Notes under the pieces: generated by a model
The model's database searches: none
Told to the model about the DNA's origin: nothing
The model's input: the letters and a program-made list of their open reading frames with translations, nothing else
Shown: piece after piece, positions 1 through 8,302 of the stretch
Layout of the letters: each line of letters starts with the position of its first letter
Position numbering within the stretch: position 1 is the stretch's first letter
Origin: DAIDKA01 sp036267975
Lineage (GTDB): Bacteria; Pseudomonadota; Gammaproteobacteria; Steroidobacterales; Steroidobacteraceae
Assembly: GCA_036267975.1 (NCBI GenBank)
Contig: DATAVA010000064.1
Span: forward strand, 30,169-94,168
Direction: 5' to 3'
DNA: 64,000 nt
Program-made: the position numbers and the translations under genes

Positions 1-2
1 TC

Positions 3-560
3 CTGTGGTTCTACGCGACCGTCGATGTGGATTCGTTGATCAATCACATCCTTGCCTCGCGGGGCATCAACGCAGCGCAGCGTGCTCAGATCGGCGGTCT
101 GATGACGCGCAACACGCTGATGGTCAGTGCGCTGTTCACGGGCATCGTGAGCATCGTCGTCACGCAGGTCGTTGAAGCTTTCTACTTCTACTTCGTTTAT
201 ACATTTTTTGAGGTACAACGCACCTTCCGGCAATGGTTTGCGTTCACCTGGTGGTGCAGCCTGCCGCAGCTGATCACGATAGTAGCGGCGGTTGTGATGA
301 TTGTGTCGGGCCGTTCCCCGGCGTCGGCAGGCGTGCTATCGCCGTTTTCGCTGAACGAACTGTTCTTTCACTTCGACCTCGCGGACAGCGGCTATTCGTT
401 GTTGAACAGTATCTCGCTGGTCCAGCTCCTGACGATGCTGTTGATGGTGATCGGCGCACACACGTGGTCGAAGCGGTCATGGGCGTCGAGCGTTGTGGTC
501 GTCATACTGCCGCGGCTGTTGTTCTACGGTGTCTGGGCATGGTTCGCATTTCGCAGCTGA
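3..560 (+). CDS. YIP1-like multi-pass membrane protein, 5' end outside window
   Basis: The reading frame is open from the first complete codon of the window, and the only nearby start candidate (GTG at 27) is preceded by in-frame sensible sequence (LWFYATVDV), so the true start is most likely upstream of the window. The visible part is about 185 residues with four to five hydrophobic segments, including VSALFTGIVSIVV, a Trp-rich helix around FTWWCSLPQLITIVAAVV, and a C-terminal helix ending in WAWFAFRS. The pattern of short loops and aromatic-rich helices resembles YIP1-domain proteins of Proteobacteria, whose role is poorly defined. It ends 11 bases before the end of the convergent lipoprotein gene. 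The family call is by pattern only; an unrelated polytopic protein is possible. Confidence 0.6.
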   Translation: MWFYATVDVDSLINHILASRGINAAQRAQIGGLMTRNTLMVSALFTGIVSIVVTQVVEAFYFYFVYTFFEVQRTFRQWFAFTWWCSLPQLITIVAAVVMIVSGRSPASAGVLSPFSLNELFFHFDLADSGYSLLNSISLVQLLTMLLMVIGAHTWSKRSWASSVVVVILPRLLFYGVWAWFAFRS

Positions 561-571
561 GCGGCTCCTGC

Positions 572-2170
572 TCAGTACGCGACGCTTCGGACTACCCGCT
601 CCGACTCGATGAGTTCGCCTTGACCCGGTAATACGCTCTGTTCGTCTGCGCCGACGGCGAGGTACCAATAACGGCGCGCATCGAATACATAAGGAGTGAG
701 GGTCTTCGGATCGGTCACGATGCGCAACGTCATTGCGCCAGAGTAATGCAGCGGGCGATCCTGTTCCTCCAGCGCGTCGAGCGTTGCGGCGAGCGAATCC
801 GTTTCGGGGGCGGCATGCACGATAATTTCGGCGCAGTCAGGCGCAGTCGACTTGCGCGTGCAGGGCACGGCGTGCGTAAACAGGAACTGCAGCCGCTGGT
901 TGACCACGATGAGTGAAAAGCCTGGAAGGGGCAGGGCTGCGGTGATCTCGTAGGGAATACCCTGTTGCAACGTGGCATCGATCCACATTGCGGTCTGCAG
1001 GTTGTAGTCGGCGCGCGTCCCGGTCTCGATCGCTGGCGCACCGAAGGCCACCTGCATTGACGAAATTGCGGTCTTCATCAGCTCCCGCACCAGCGCGCCC
1101 TGGGGAGCCCGTTGGCGAATCTGCGCGGCGGTTTCGGCCGTCACGCGCCGGGAGAAGGCACGGGTGTCGTTGAACTTCTTCAGTTCCCCCATACCGGAGA
1201 CCGTGTAGTCGGGAAAACTCAACAACTGGGGTCGGAAGGCCGTGTTGGGCGCTTGGGAGTCGGAGCTGGCCGCGGGCCATACCCCAGGCGCAAAGTCCGC
1301 ACTGCCGGGCAGGTAGGAGATCGCCCAGCCATCGTGATCCTTCCGCACCTGTTGCTGCACGACGCGCGCGCCGCGCGCGCGGCTGATCACACCATCCCAG
1401 TCGCGCACGTGAGTGAGTTCCACCGCGACGGTCGCATCGCTGGGTGACCAGTTGAACTTGAGCGTCGTGCCGCGGCTCGGGAAATCCTGCATCAGCGCCG
1501 CCACGCGTTGTGCACCTCCCGCATCGTGCTGCCACTGGAGCAGTAACTGGTAATCGGCCTGTGCGTCATCACGCAGGCCGTACTCACGGGCCATGTCGAT
1601 GGCGGAGTTGAGCGCGCTGAGTGCCGCAGCGTTGTGTCCCAGCACCCGCTCGGTAACACTGAGGTTGAATTGCATGACGGCCATCGAGGGGTAGTCGAGT
1701 TCGTCGCGATATAGACCCACGGCGCGTTGCGCGGCGTCCGCGGCATCCTGCAGTTCGCGTTCGCGGCGGCCCGGAATGTCGCCGCAGGCGGCATCTGCCA
1801 GGAAAATGCGGTATTCGAGCTCCGCTGCGCGCGACCAGCCGTCGGGGAAGAGGACCCGGGCAGCGCGACTGGACGTCACCCGATCCAGTTGCGAGCGTGC
1901 CTGCGGCAGCCGCTGTCCGCAGGTACCGGTCGCGTCGTCAAGCAGGAAATCCGCGTAGTCGAGACGCATCTTGAGAACGGCCGGTGATTGCGACGCGATG
2001 CGCTCGAAGGTGGCGATCTCAGTTTCGAAGTCAGCTGCTCGTACTGGCGCCTGCGGTGGCGTCGGCGCGGAAGCCGCGCTGGGAGCCGGGACGGAGGTCG
2101 CAGTCGGGGCTACGCAGGAGGAGATTCCCACGAGGCTTAAGACGATAAGCCCCCGGGTTACGAGCCTCAC
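572..2170 (-). CDS. Putative lipoprotein with TPR-like helical region, function unknown
   Basis: 532 residues. The N-terminus has a basic start, a hydrophobic stretch and a lipobox (VGISSC, lipidated Cys19), followed by a Pro/Ala/Ser linker typical of lipoproteins. Residues about 45-240 are rich in Ala/Leu helices with a periodic pattern (for example YPSMAVMQFNLSVTERVLG) that looks like degenerate TPRs, and the C-terminal half is a mixed region with scattered Cys (PCTRKSTAPDC). I recognise no catalytic motif. The start codon overlaps the stop of the upstream Gly-rich gene by 4 bases, so the two are probably translated together. Probably envelope-anchored; function not assignable. Confidence 0.7.
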   Translation of the reverse strand: MRLVTRGLIVLSLVGISSCVAPTATSVPAPSAASAPTPPQAPVRAADFETEIATFERIASQSPAVLKMRLDYADFLLDDATGTCGQRLPQARSQLDRVTSSRAARVLFPDGWSRAAELEYRIFLADAACGDIPGRRERELQDAADAAQRAVGLYRDELDYPSMAVMQFNLSVTERVLGHNAAALSALNSAIDMAREYGLRDDAQADYQLLLQWQHDAGGAQRVAALMQDFPSRGTTLKFNWSPSDATVAVELTHVRDWDGVISRARGARVVQQQVRKDHDGWAISYLPGSADFAPGVWPAASSDSQAPNTAFRPQLLSFPDYTVSGMGELKKFNDTRAFSRRVTAETAAQIRQRAPQGALVRELMKTAISSMQVAFGAPAIETGTRADYNLQTAMWIDATLQQGIPYEITAALPLPGFSLIVVNQRLQFLFTHAVPCTRKSTAPDCAEIIVHAAPETDSLAATLDALEEQDRPLHYSGAMTLRIVTDPKTLTPYVFDARRYWYLAVGADEQSVLPGQGELIESERVVRSVAY

Positions 2171-2898
2171 GGCACCGGCAGACCAGTGCGTGGATCGATC
2201 TTGATCCGGCGCGGGTAGGGACAGCGGTTGTCGACGAACGACTGCGGCTCGGTTTCGACCGAGACATAGTTCATGCAGTACACGTCAGGCGTGCGCCACA
2301 GCCCGCAGTCGAGGTTACCTCCACAGCTTCTGAAATGACCGACGTGCGCATACTGCGGGGTTTGAGGCGGGCCGGGTCGCTTCAGCAGAATCGGCCGCGG
2401 GGGATGCGGCCTGTGATTGGCTGCCTCGATGGCCCGCACCGCGGCGTGACTGTGCAACTCGGCCGCCATGTGCGGTGCGCCGACGGCGCCGGAGGCAAAG
2501 TCCCGGGCGCTGGAGCCGCCACGGCTATGGACCCAACCGGCGGCTGCCGCGGCACTATGCCCACCGCCATCGCCGCGGCCGCCAAAGCTTCCACCAAAGC
2601 CGCCGCGGTATCCGCCACCACCGCCGTTTGCGCCCCCGCCGTGGCCGCCGCCACCGCCGCCGCCACCATGGGCGCCGCCACCGCCACCACCCGAGTAGCC
2701 GCCGCCACCGCCACCATGGGCGCCGCCGCCGCCGCCACCACCACCTGAGGAGCCCCCGCCACTGCTGCTGGAGGCACTTGCCCCTCCGCCGCCACTACTA
2801 GAGCCACCGCCGCTACCGCCTGCGCCAGGAGTCGTGGCGAGAGCGACCGTACCGGCCAGGGCGAACATGGTGGCGAGAACTACACTGACTTTGTTCAT
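2167..2898 (-). CDS. Secreted glycine-rich protein with Cys-containing C-terminal domain
   Basis: 243 residues. Residues 1-22 are a clear Sec signal peptide (MNKVSVVLATMFALAGTVALA). Residues about 24-125 are almost pure Gly/Ser with interspersed His, Tyr, Phe and Arg (repeats of GGGGGAHGGGGGGYSGG type). The C-terminal ~75 residues are different: Pro/His-rich, then a Cys-bearing module with CGGNLDCGLW, VYCMNY and NRCPYPRR, probably disulfide-bonded. The low-complexity part is encoded by long GCC/ACC-type repeats. It overlaps the downstream lipoprotein gene by 4 bases. Probably an extracytoplasmic structural or surface protein; no enzymatic role visible. The repeat region could vary in length between strains. 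Confidence 0.75.
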   Translation of the reverse strand: MNKVSVVLATMFALAGTVALATTPGAGGSGGGSSSGGGGASASSSSGGGSSGGGGGGGGAHGGGGGGYSGGGGGGAHGGGGGGGGHGGGANGGGGGYRGGFGGSFGGRGDGGGHSAAAAAGWVHSRGGSSARDFASGAVGAPHMAAELHSHAAVRAIEAANHRPHPPRPILLKRPGPPQTPQYAHVGHFRSCGGNLDCGLWRTPDVYCMNYVSVETEPQSFVDNRCPYPRRIKIDPRTGLPVP

Positions 2899-3031
2899 GG
2901 GATCACCCGCACGGGTTGAGCGAACGGTGAAACGCTGCGCCTTACCGAAATTTTACGCTCGCCTCATATGGATCGAGTTACCCTTGCATTAGTCTTTGTT
3001 AATTCGCGCCATTTTGGGGTCATCAGTCTTC

Positions 3032-3694
3032 ATGTCAGGCGCGCGCGCTCCCCGTAAATCCTGGCTGATACACCATGTGAAGCTATGGGTCGCTGTTCTG
3101 GCGGGCGGGGTGATCGGTATCGCGCTGCCGCATCAGTGGGCGGTGCTGACCCGGGCGCTGGTCGCGTGGAATGCCGCGGTCCTGGTCCTGCTGCCGCTGA
3201 CCTACATGCACCTGAACGGTCTCGGCGCGAAACAGCTGCGGGAGCGGTATCGCGATGATGACCCGTCAGCGACGGTGATCCTGCTGGTGGTGGTGGGTGC
3301 GGCGATTCTGAGTGTCGCGGCGATCGTAGTATTTCTGGCCACCCTGAAGGGCGTGCCGCCCAATGAGAAGCTCGCGCATATCCTGCTGGCCGCGCTGACG
3401 GTCATCGATTCGTGGCTGCTCGTGCCGACGGTGTTCACCGTCCACTATGCCGATATGTTCTACAGCACGGAGGTGGGCGAGCAACCCCTCAGGTTCCCGG
3501 AAACCCGGGAGCCGGTGTTCTGGGACTTCGCCTATTTCGCCTTCACCATTGCCGCGGCCTGCCAGACCGCGGATGTGTCCACCACGCAGGTCGGAATCCG
3601 TCGCGTGGTGATCGCGCAGAGCATCATTTCCTTCCTGTTCAATCTGGCGATACTCGGCTTCGCCATCAATGTGACGGCAGGACTGCTCGCCTGA
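3032..3694 (+). CDS. DUF1345 family integral membrane protein
   Basis: 220 residues from the ATG at 3032; a TTG at 2996 would add 12 residues but the ATG gives the usual short basic N-terminus (MSGARAPRKSWLIHHVKLW). Five to six membrane segments are visible. The C-terminal half carries the DUF1345 signature: the HYADMFYSTE loop, the DFAYFAFTIAAACQTADV segment and the closing hydrophobic helix. Members of this family are uncharacterised inner-membrane proteins of about 210-230 residues, so length fits. It is monocistronic, convergent with the stressosome-kinase operon, with only 24 bases between the two stop codons. Confidence 0.85.
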   Translation: MSGARAPRKSWLIHHVKLWVAVLAGGVIGIALPHQWAVLTRALVAWNAAVLVLLPLTYMHLNGLGAKQLRERYRDDDPSATVILLVVVGAAILSVAAIVVFLATLKGVPPNEKLAHILLAALTVIDSWLLVPTVFTVHYADMFYSTEVGEQPLRFPETREPVFWDFAYFAFTIAAACQTADVSTTQVGIRRVVIAQSIISFLFNLAILGFAINVTAGLLA

Positions 3695-3718
3695 TCACTC
3701 GCAAAGGGGGAGGGGCCC

Positions 3719-5650
3719 TCAGCGCGGGCCCTGCGGCGCCAGCATCGAAATAGCCGTCGTCAGCCGATCGGCCGAAATGGGCTTGATCAGGTGGACCTGG
3801 AAGCCTGCCTTGATGGCATCCGCTCGGTCCTGGGCGCGGGAGAATGCGGTAAGTGCGATGGCCGGCAGGGTCTCAGCACTGTAACCGGCGCTGCGCACGG
3901 AGCGAATGAGCTGATAGCCATCCTGCTTGGCCATGCCGATGTCGCTCACCAGCACCGCGGGTGTGTTGGTGCGCACCAGCGCCAGCGCTTCCTCCCCGTT
4001 CGCGGCCTCAGCCACACTGGCACCGGCTTCCATGAGTACCCGTGCGATGAATGCGCGCGTGTCGTTGTCGTCCTCGACGACGAGTACGGCGACTCCTTTC
4101 AACGGTGCGCCAGCCTCTTCGGAACGAATGCGCGCCATCTGCTGAGTGATCGGCAGGGACACCGTGAAGCGGGCGCCCTGTCCTTCGCCAAGGCTTTGGG
4201 CGTCGATGGTGCCGCCATGAACCTCCACGAGATGCTTGACGATGGTCAGACCGATCCCCAGGCCGGCGAAACTCTTATTGAGACTTGAATCCTGCTGGCT
4301 GAAGCGATCGAAAAGGTGCGGCAGGAACTGCGCGCTGATGCCGCGGCCGGTATCGGTAACGGAGATTTCGTATTGATTGTCCTTCCTGCGGGCGTCAACG
4401 CTGACACTGCCGCCGGCCGGGGTGAACTTGATGGCATTGCTCACCAAGTTCCACACGATCTGCTGCAGGCGGGCATCATCGCCCATGACGCGGGCGTCGG
4501 GATCGGCCACGCTCCACTTGAGAGTGACCTTCTTGGCAGCGGCCAGCGGCGCGACGACCGCATGCGCCGACTGCATCGCAGTGGCCGGATAGGTCGCAAC
4601 GATATCCAGATTCATTTTGCCGAAGCGCATGCCCGCGTAGTCGAGCAGATCCGAAATCAGATGGGTCTGCAACCGCGAATTGCGCTCGATGACATCCAGC
4701 CCTTTCACAAACTCAGGGGTAATCCCCGGCATGCGCTGCAGAACCGTAACCCAGCCGAGAATGGCGCTGAGCGGATTGCGCAATTCGTGCGAGAGCGTCG
4801 CGAGAAACTCGTCCTTGACACGGTTGAGGCGTTCGGCTTCCTGGCGGGCGGCCCTTTCCCCCGCCAGCAGACTCTCGCGCTCCGCCTCGGCACGGCGCCT
4901 TTCAGTTACATCCGTGGCAATCGCGATGCGCGTGCCGTCGGAACTCTCCGCCACGACCCGCCATTCAACCTCGGCTTGCTGGCCATTGCCGCGGACGACA
5001 CGCAGCGTTCCTTCCCAGTGACCTTCGGCTCGCAGGATTGGATCGATGCGCCTGCAGGCCTGACGGCTGTTCGCGGTAACGAAGCTGCAGATGTCGCGGC
5101 CGATGATCTCCGTGCGGGTGAGGGCGGCGAGCGCACAGAAGGCGGGATTCACATCGACACATTGGAGTTGGGCGTCAAGCAGTGCAATGCCGCTGGATGC
5201 CAATTCGAACACGGCACGAAAACGGCTGTCGGCGGTGCGGCGGATCGCGTCCGACTTGCGCGCGAACAGCAGCGCCCGCACGGTGGCCACGAGCACTGCC
5301 GGATCAGCCGGATGGGTCAGGTAGCTGTCGGCGCCGGCGGAAAGTCCCTGTTCCTTGTCCACGCTGGTTACGAACGTCGCGGACAGATGGACGATCGGCA
5401 GATAGGCTGCGTCCGAGCGTGCGCGCAGTTTCCGGCACACCTCCAGGCCATCAATGTCCGGAAGGTTGATATCCAGAATGATCAGGTCGACCGCAGGCGC
5501 CAGGGCCAGCGCGTCGGTGCCGTTTTCGGCCTCGATCACTTCGAAGCCGGCGGCACGCAGAATTCTGGAGGTGGCGTACAGCGAGGCGGCGTTGTCATCA
5601 ACGACCAGAATCTTCTGGCGTTCGGGAAAGGTGACGGTGGATGCGCTCAT
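3719..5650 (-). CDS. Hybrid sensor histidine kinase, REC-PAS-HisKA-HATPase-REC
   Basis: 643 residues, no membrane segment, so cytoplasmic. Domains in order: receiver (about 12-130, phospho-acceptor Asp60 in LIILDINLP), PAS (about 140-250), a short coiled linker, HisKA (His288 in ATLSHELRNP), HATPase_c (about 385-500 with DTGRGIS and GLGIGL), and a second receiver (about 520-640, Asp570 in VLVSDIGM). It is the last gene of the rsbR-S-T operon and its start overlaps the preceding kinase by 4 bases. An N-terminal receiver on a kinase suggests it is controlled by another kinase, most simply the neighbour at 5647-6537. No DNA-binding output domain is present. Inference: the late output of the stressosome is phosphorelay rather than an anti-sigma switch. 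Confidence 0.93.
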   Translation of the reverse strand: MSASTVTFPERQKILVVDDNAASLYATSRILRAAGFEVIEAENGTDALALAPAVDLIILDINLPDIDGLEVCRKLRARSDAAYLPIVHLSATFVTSVDKEQGLSAGADSYLTHPADPAVLVATVRALLFARKSDAIRRTADSRFRAVFELASSGIALLDAQLQCVDVNPAFCALAALTRTEIIGRDICSFVTANSRQACRRIDPILRAEGHWEGTLRVVRGNGQQAEVEWRVVAESSDGTRIAIATDVTERRRAEAERESLLAGERAARQEAERLNRVKDEFLATLSHELRNPLSAILGWVTVLQRMPGITPEFVKGLDVIERNSRLQTHLISDLLDYAGMRFGKMNLDIVATYPATAMQSAHAVVAPLAAAKKVTLKWSVADPDARVMGDDARLQQIVWNLVSNAIKFTPAGGSVSVDARRKDNQYEISVTDTGRGISAQFLPHLFDRFSQQDSSLNKSFAGLGIGLTIVKHLVEVHGGTIDAQSLGEGQGARFTVSLPITQQMARIRSEEAGAPLKGVAVLVVEDDNDTRAFIARVLMEAGASVAEAANGEEALALVRTNTPAVLVSDIGMAKQDGYQLIRSVRSAGYSAETLPAIALTAFSRAQDRADAIKAGFQVHLIKPISADRLTTAISMLAPQGPR

Positions 5651-6537
5651 GGGGCTGCCCCCCTGTCAGGTGCAGATGTGTATTGGACGGGGAGCCGGAC
5701 CCAGAAGCGCGAGCCCTTGCCCAGCTCGCTGTCGGCGCCGACTTCACCGCCGAGCAGATGTGCGAACTTACGGGCCAGTGACAAGCCCAGGCCGGTGCCG
5801 CGCAGGCGCCGTTGCAGGCGAGTGTCGAGTTGCATGAAATCATTGAAGAGCATGGGCAAATGCTCGGGTGAGATGCCGATCCCCGTATCCGTCACTGCGA
5901 ATTCGACGATGTCCGTGGCCGGCATCATCGCACTGACGCTGACCTGTCCTTCCGTGGTGAACTTCAGCGCGTTGGAAATGAAATTGCGCAGAATCTGCGA
6001 GAGTTTCTTGTCATCCGTGTAAATGCGTGGAACGGCGTCGGGCTCCGTGAAGATCAGCGAAACGGACGAGTTGGCTACGATCGGTCTGAACATGCCGCGC
6101 AGGGCGGAGAACAGATCCACCATTTCGAACCATTCTGCCGAAATCGTGATACGTCCGGCATCCATCTTCGCCAGATCGAGCAGGTCATCGACCATTTCAG
6201 TCAGCTCGCTGACCGAGCGACGCACCAGGCGCACCTGGGTTTCCTGCTCGGTCGTCAGGGGGCCGTCCAGCCTGGCGAGCAGGATGCCGGTAAGGCTCTG
6301 CATGGAGGTGAGCGGCGTGCGGAACTCGTGGCTCATATAGGAGAGAAACCGGCCCTTCAGGTCGATGGCTTCGCGCAGCTGCGTCGCGCGGTCATCCAGT
6401 TCCGCATACAACGCCACCACGCCCTGGTTGGTCTCTTCGAGCTCAACGCGTAAGGTCTCGGCCTCGGCCTCGCTGATGGCGAGGCGTTCGCGCAGCGCGA
6501 GCAGGTCATTCTCGGCCGATGGGTTCTGCGCAGCCAT
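5647..6537 (-). CDS. Soluble sensor histidine kinase of the stressosome operon
   Basis: 296 residues. Residues about 8-60 form a heptad-rich coiled coil (LALRERLAISEAEAETLRVE, then the ETNQGVVALYAEL stretch found ahead of many stress-linked kinases). HisKA follows with His70 in SYMSHEFRTPL, then HATPase_c with N-box ISNALKFT, G1 DTGIGIS and G2 GTGLGLS. There is no sensor domain or membrane segment, so input must come from a partner protein. The ATG overlaps the stop of the phosphatase fusion by one base (TGATG) and its own stop overlaps the hybrid kinase by 4 bases, indicating translational coupling across the operon. Confidence 0.92.
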   Translation of the reverse strand: MAAQNPSAENDLLALRERLAISEAEAETLRVELEETNQGVVALYAELDDRATQLREAIDLKGRFLSYMSHEFRTPLTSMQSLTGILLARLDGPLTTEQETQVRLVRRSVSELTEMVDDLLDLAKMDAGRITISAEWFEMVDLFSALRGMFRPIVANSSVSLIFTEPDAVPRIYTDDKKLSQILRNFISNALKFTTEGQVSVSAMMPATDIVEFAVTDTGIGISPEHLPMLFNDFMQLDTRLQRRLRGTGLGLSLARKFAHLLGGEVGADSELGKGSRFWVRLPVQYTSAPDRGAAP

Positions 6538-7523
6538 CAGTTCAATACCACCACGGTCGCATCGTCACGGGCCCGGGCATGGTCCCGATACAGGACTGCG
6601 GCAATGACCGCAGGGTGCCGCTGGCGCAGCGTCGCGCTCTTGTGCAGGTCCCAGCGGGCCGAGATGCCATCACTGTGCATGACCAGGAACGACTCGGCGG
6701 TGCGCGCGTATTCGAACTGCTGCAGTCGCGGCATCGTCAGACCCAAGGTGCCATTGTGTGAAATCAGGCCCTGCGATTTCTCGGCGCTGACCAGGCAGGC
6801 GCCAATATTGCCGACTCCGGCGTAAGAGACGGTTCCGGTGCCGCCGACGCGCGCGACCGCGGCAGCCGCTCCGCGCGTGCTCGCCAGGGCGCGATGCGCG
6901 CGCTCGAGCAGGCCGCGCGGGGATTCCGCGGGGGTGTCGGCGAAGGTGCGCTGGGCGCCTTCGGCGGCGATGGCCGCGAAACTGCCATGTCCCAGTCCGT
7001 CGACCACCATCAGCGTGGCGCCCTCTGGGTCCTCGGCGAGGGCCCAGCCGTCGCCACACTCGGTTTCGCCGTGGACCGGAATGCTGATGGCACCAAAGCG
7101 CGAACCGGCTGCGGGGCCGATGCGCGCCATCACGACGGTCCCCTCGCCCGGGACGGTATGGATATCGAATTCGATCGACAGGCGCCGCACGGCCCCGAGG
7201 CCGGTCCCGGCCGTGCCACCCGTGGAATATCCATCGCCAAGGCAGCGGTCGACATCACTCATGCCACGGCCCTTGTCGATGGCAAGCAACTCGATGGCTT
7301 CATGGTCCCCGACCCTGATCGGCTGCAACAGCAACTCGCCGCCGCTGCCGTGGCGGTACAGATTGGTCGCCAGCTCCGTGGCGGCGATCGCGACCCGGCC
7401 CGTCTGCGTGGCATCCAGCCCATAGGCCATGGCCAGACGTTGCGCGTCCCGGCGTGCTTCGCCGACCTGGCTTTCCTCTTCGATCAGGTGTCGGTGCTGC
7501 TCCCTGCTGCGCTGAAGAACCAC
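6537..7523 (-). CDS. RsbT-like ATPase fused to PP2C/SpoIIE-type phosphatase (RsbX role)
   Basis: 328 residues from a GTG start. Residues about 15-135 are an anti-sigma-type HATPase_c_2 domain with N-box ATELATNLYRHG, G1 DKGRGM and G2 GTGLGAVRR, closely related in layout to RsbT next door. Residues about 145-328 are a PP2C/SpoIIE phosphatase with the metal-binding VVDGLGHG (Asp175), HSDGIS (Asp285) and a terminal RDDATVVVL. In known stressosomes RsbX removes phosphate from RsbR and RsbS; here that activity appears joined to a nucleotide-binding domain. The GTG starts two bases after the rsbT stop. Kinase versus nucleotide-sensor role of the first domain is undecided. Confidence 0.85.
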   Translation of the reverse strand: MVLQRSREQHRHLIEEESQVGEARRDAQRLAMAYGLDATQTGRVAIAATELATNLYRHGSGGELLLQPIRVGDHEAIELLAIDKGRGMSDVDRCLGDGYSTGGTAGTGLGAVRRLSIEFDIHTVPGEGTVVMARIGPAAGSRFGAISIPVHGETECGDGWALAEDPEGATLMVVDGLGHGSFAAIAAEGAQRTFADTPAESPRGLLERAHRALASTRGAAAAVARVGGTGTVSYAGVGNIGACLVSAEKSQGLISHNGTLGLTMPRLQQFEYARTAESFLVMHSDGISARWDLHKSATLRQRHPAVIAAVLYRDHARARDDATVVVLN

Positions 7524-7525
7524 CG

Positions 7526-7936
7526 TCAGCTCCAGCGCACGATCGTCACCCGGGTACCGGTGGGTGAGCTCTCGATGTCAAACTCGTTGGCCAGGCGGCG
7601 TGCGCCGGTGAGGCCCAGCCCCAGTCCATTGCCGGAGGTCCAGCCGTCGGTCAAGGCGAGATCGAGATCCGGAATCCCCGGTCCCTGATCCGCAAATACC
7701 AGCCGTAGGCCCTGTTTTGCGCCGTTCCTGAGGGTGTGCCAGTGCATGTCGCCGCCCCTGCCGTAAGTCAGCGTATTGCGTGCCAGCTCGCTTGCCGCCG
7801 TGACCATTTTGGTTTGGTCAACCAGCGAAAAGCGCAATTCCTGAGTCAGCCGTCGCACCACCTGCCGCGCCATGACGATGTCATGCTGGGAACGCAAGGG
7901 CGTCCTGCCTGCCGCTATCTGCTCCATCAACATCAA
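7526..7936 (-). CDS. rsbT: RsbT, stressosome serine/threonine kinase
   Basis: 136 residues, full length for RsbT. It is a GHKL-fold kinase: N-box ASELARNTLTYGRGG, G1 ADQGPGIPDLD, G2 GNGLGLGL, then RRLANEFDIES. In characterised stressosomes RsbT is held by RsbR/RsbS and, on stress, phosphorylates their STAS domains and is released to act on a downstream partner. Its start overlaps the rsbS stop by 4 bases. Here no RsbU is present; the following gene is a fused ATPase/phosphatase and then histidine kinases, so the released RsbT probably has a different target from that in Bacillus. Confidence 0.93.
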   Translation of the reverse strand: MMLMEQIAAGRTPLRSQHDIVMARQVVRRLTQELRFSLVDQTKMVTAASELARNTLTYGRGGDMHWHTLRNGAKQGLRLVFADQGPGIPDLDLALTDGWTSGNGLGLGLTGARRLANEFDIESSPTGTRVTIVRWS

Positions 7937-8295
7937 TTGTCCGCGAGCGTGGCTCGCAACATGGCCATGCCGCGGTCTACGTCCAATGCGGTGGCCACGC
8001 CAGGCAATGACAGCCCCAGTTCGACCAGCGTGATGGCGACCGCCGGCTGCATGCCCACCAACACGGTGCGTGCATCGAGTATGCGGCTCATGTTGGAGAT
8101 GTCGGAAATCGTGCGTCCAATGAAGGAGTCGACCATCTCCAACGCCGAAATATCGATCAGCACGCCTTTCGCGCCATGGCGCTGGATGGCATTCGTCAGA
8201 TCATCCTGCAGCTGCAGGGCGAGCTGATCGTGCATATCCACCTGAATCGTCGCGAGCAGGAAGTCGCCAATTCGCAGTATCGGTATCCGTTCCAT
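7933..8295 (-). CDS. rsbS: RsbS, stressosome scaffold STAS protein
   Basis: 120 residues from the ATG at 8295, beginning MERIPILRIG, exactly as in the RsbS family; an upstream in-frame start would add a basic, Trp-rich sequence that is antisense-like rsbR coding DNA and is rejected. The single STAS domain contains LIDISALEMVDSFIGR with Ser57 at the position of the serine phosphorylated by RsbT, and GMQPAVAITLVELG. It starts 7 bases after the rsbR stop and ends with a 4-base overlap into rsbT. Expected to build the stressosome core with RsbR and hold RsbT. Confidence 0.94.
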   Translation of the reverse strand: MERIPILRIGDFLLATIQVDMHDQLALQLQDDLTNAIQRHGAKGVLIDISALEMVDSFIGRTISDISNMSRILDARTVLVGMQPAVAITLVELGLSLPGVATALDVDRGMAMLRATLADN

Positions 8296-8302
8296 CTGGA
8301 TC

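Noticed and set aside
2560..2840. GCC/ACC trinucleotide repeats resembling a CRISPR or satellite array
   Set aside because: There are no spaced direct repeats; the region is the in-frame Gly-rich coding part of the secreted protein.
4316..6022. Long open frame (568 codons) on the plus strand antisense to the two histidine kinases
   Set aside because: GC-rich genes create long antisense frames; the translation has no recognisable domain and both opposing kinases are complete and overlap normally.
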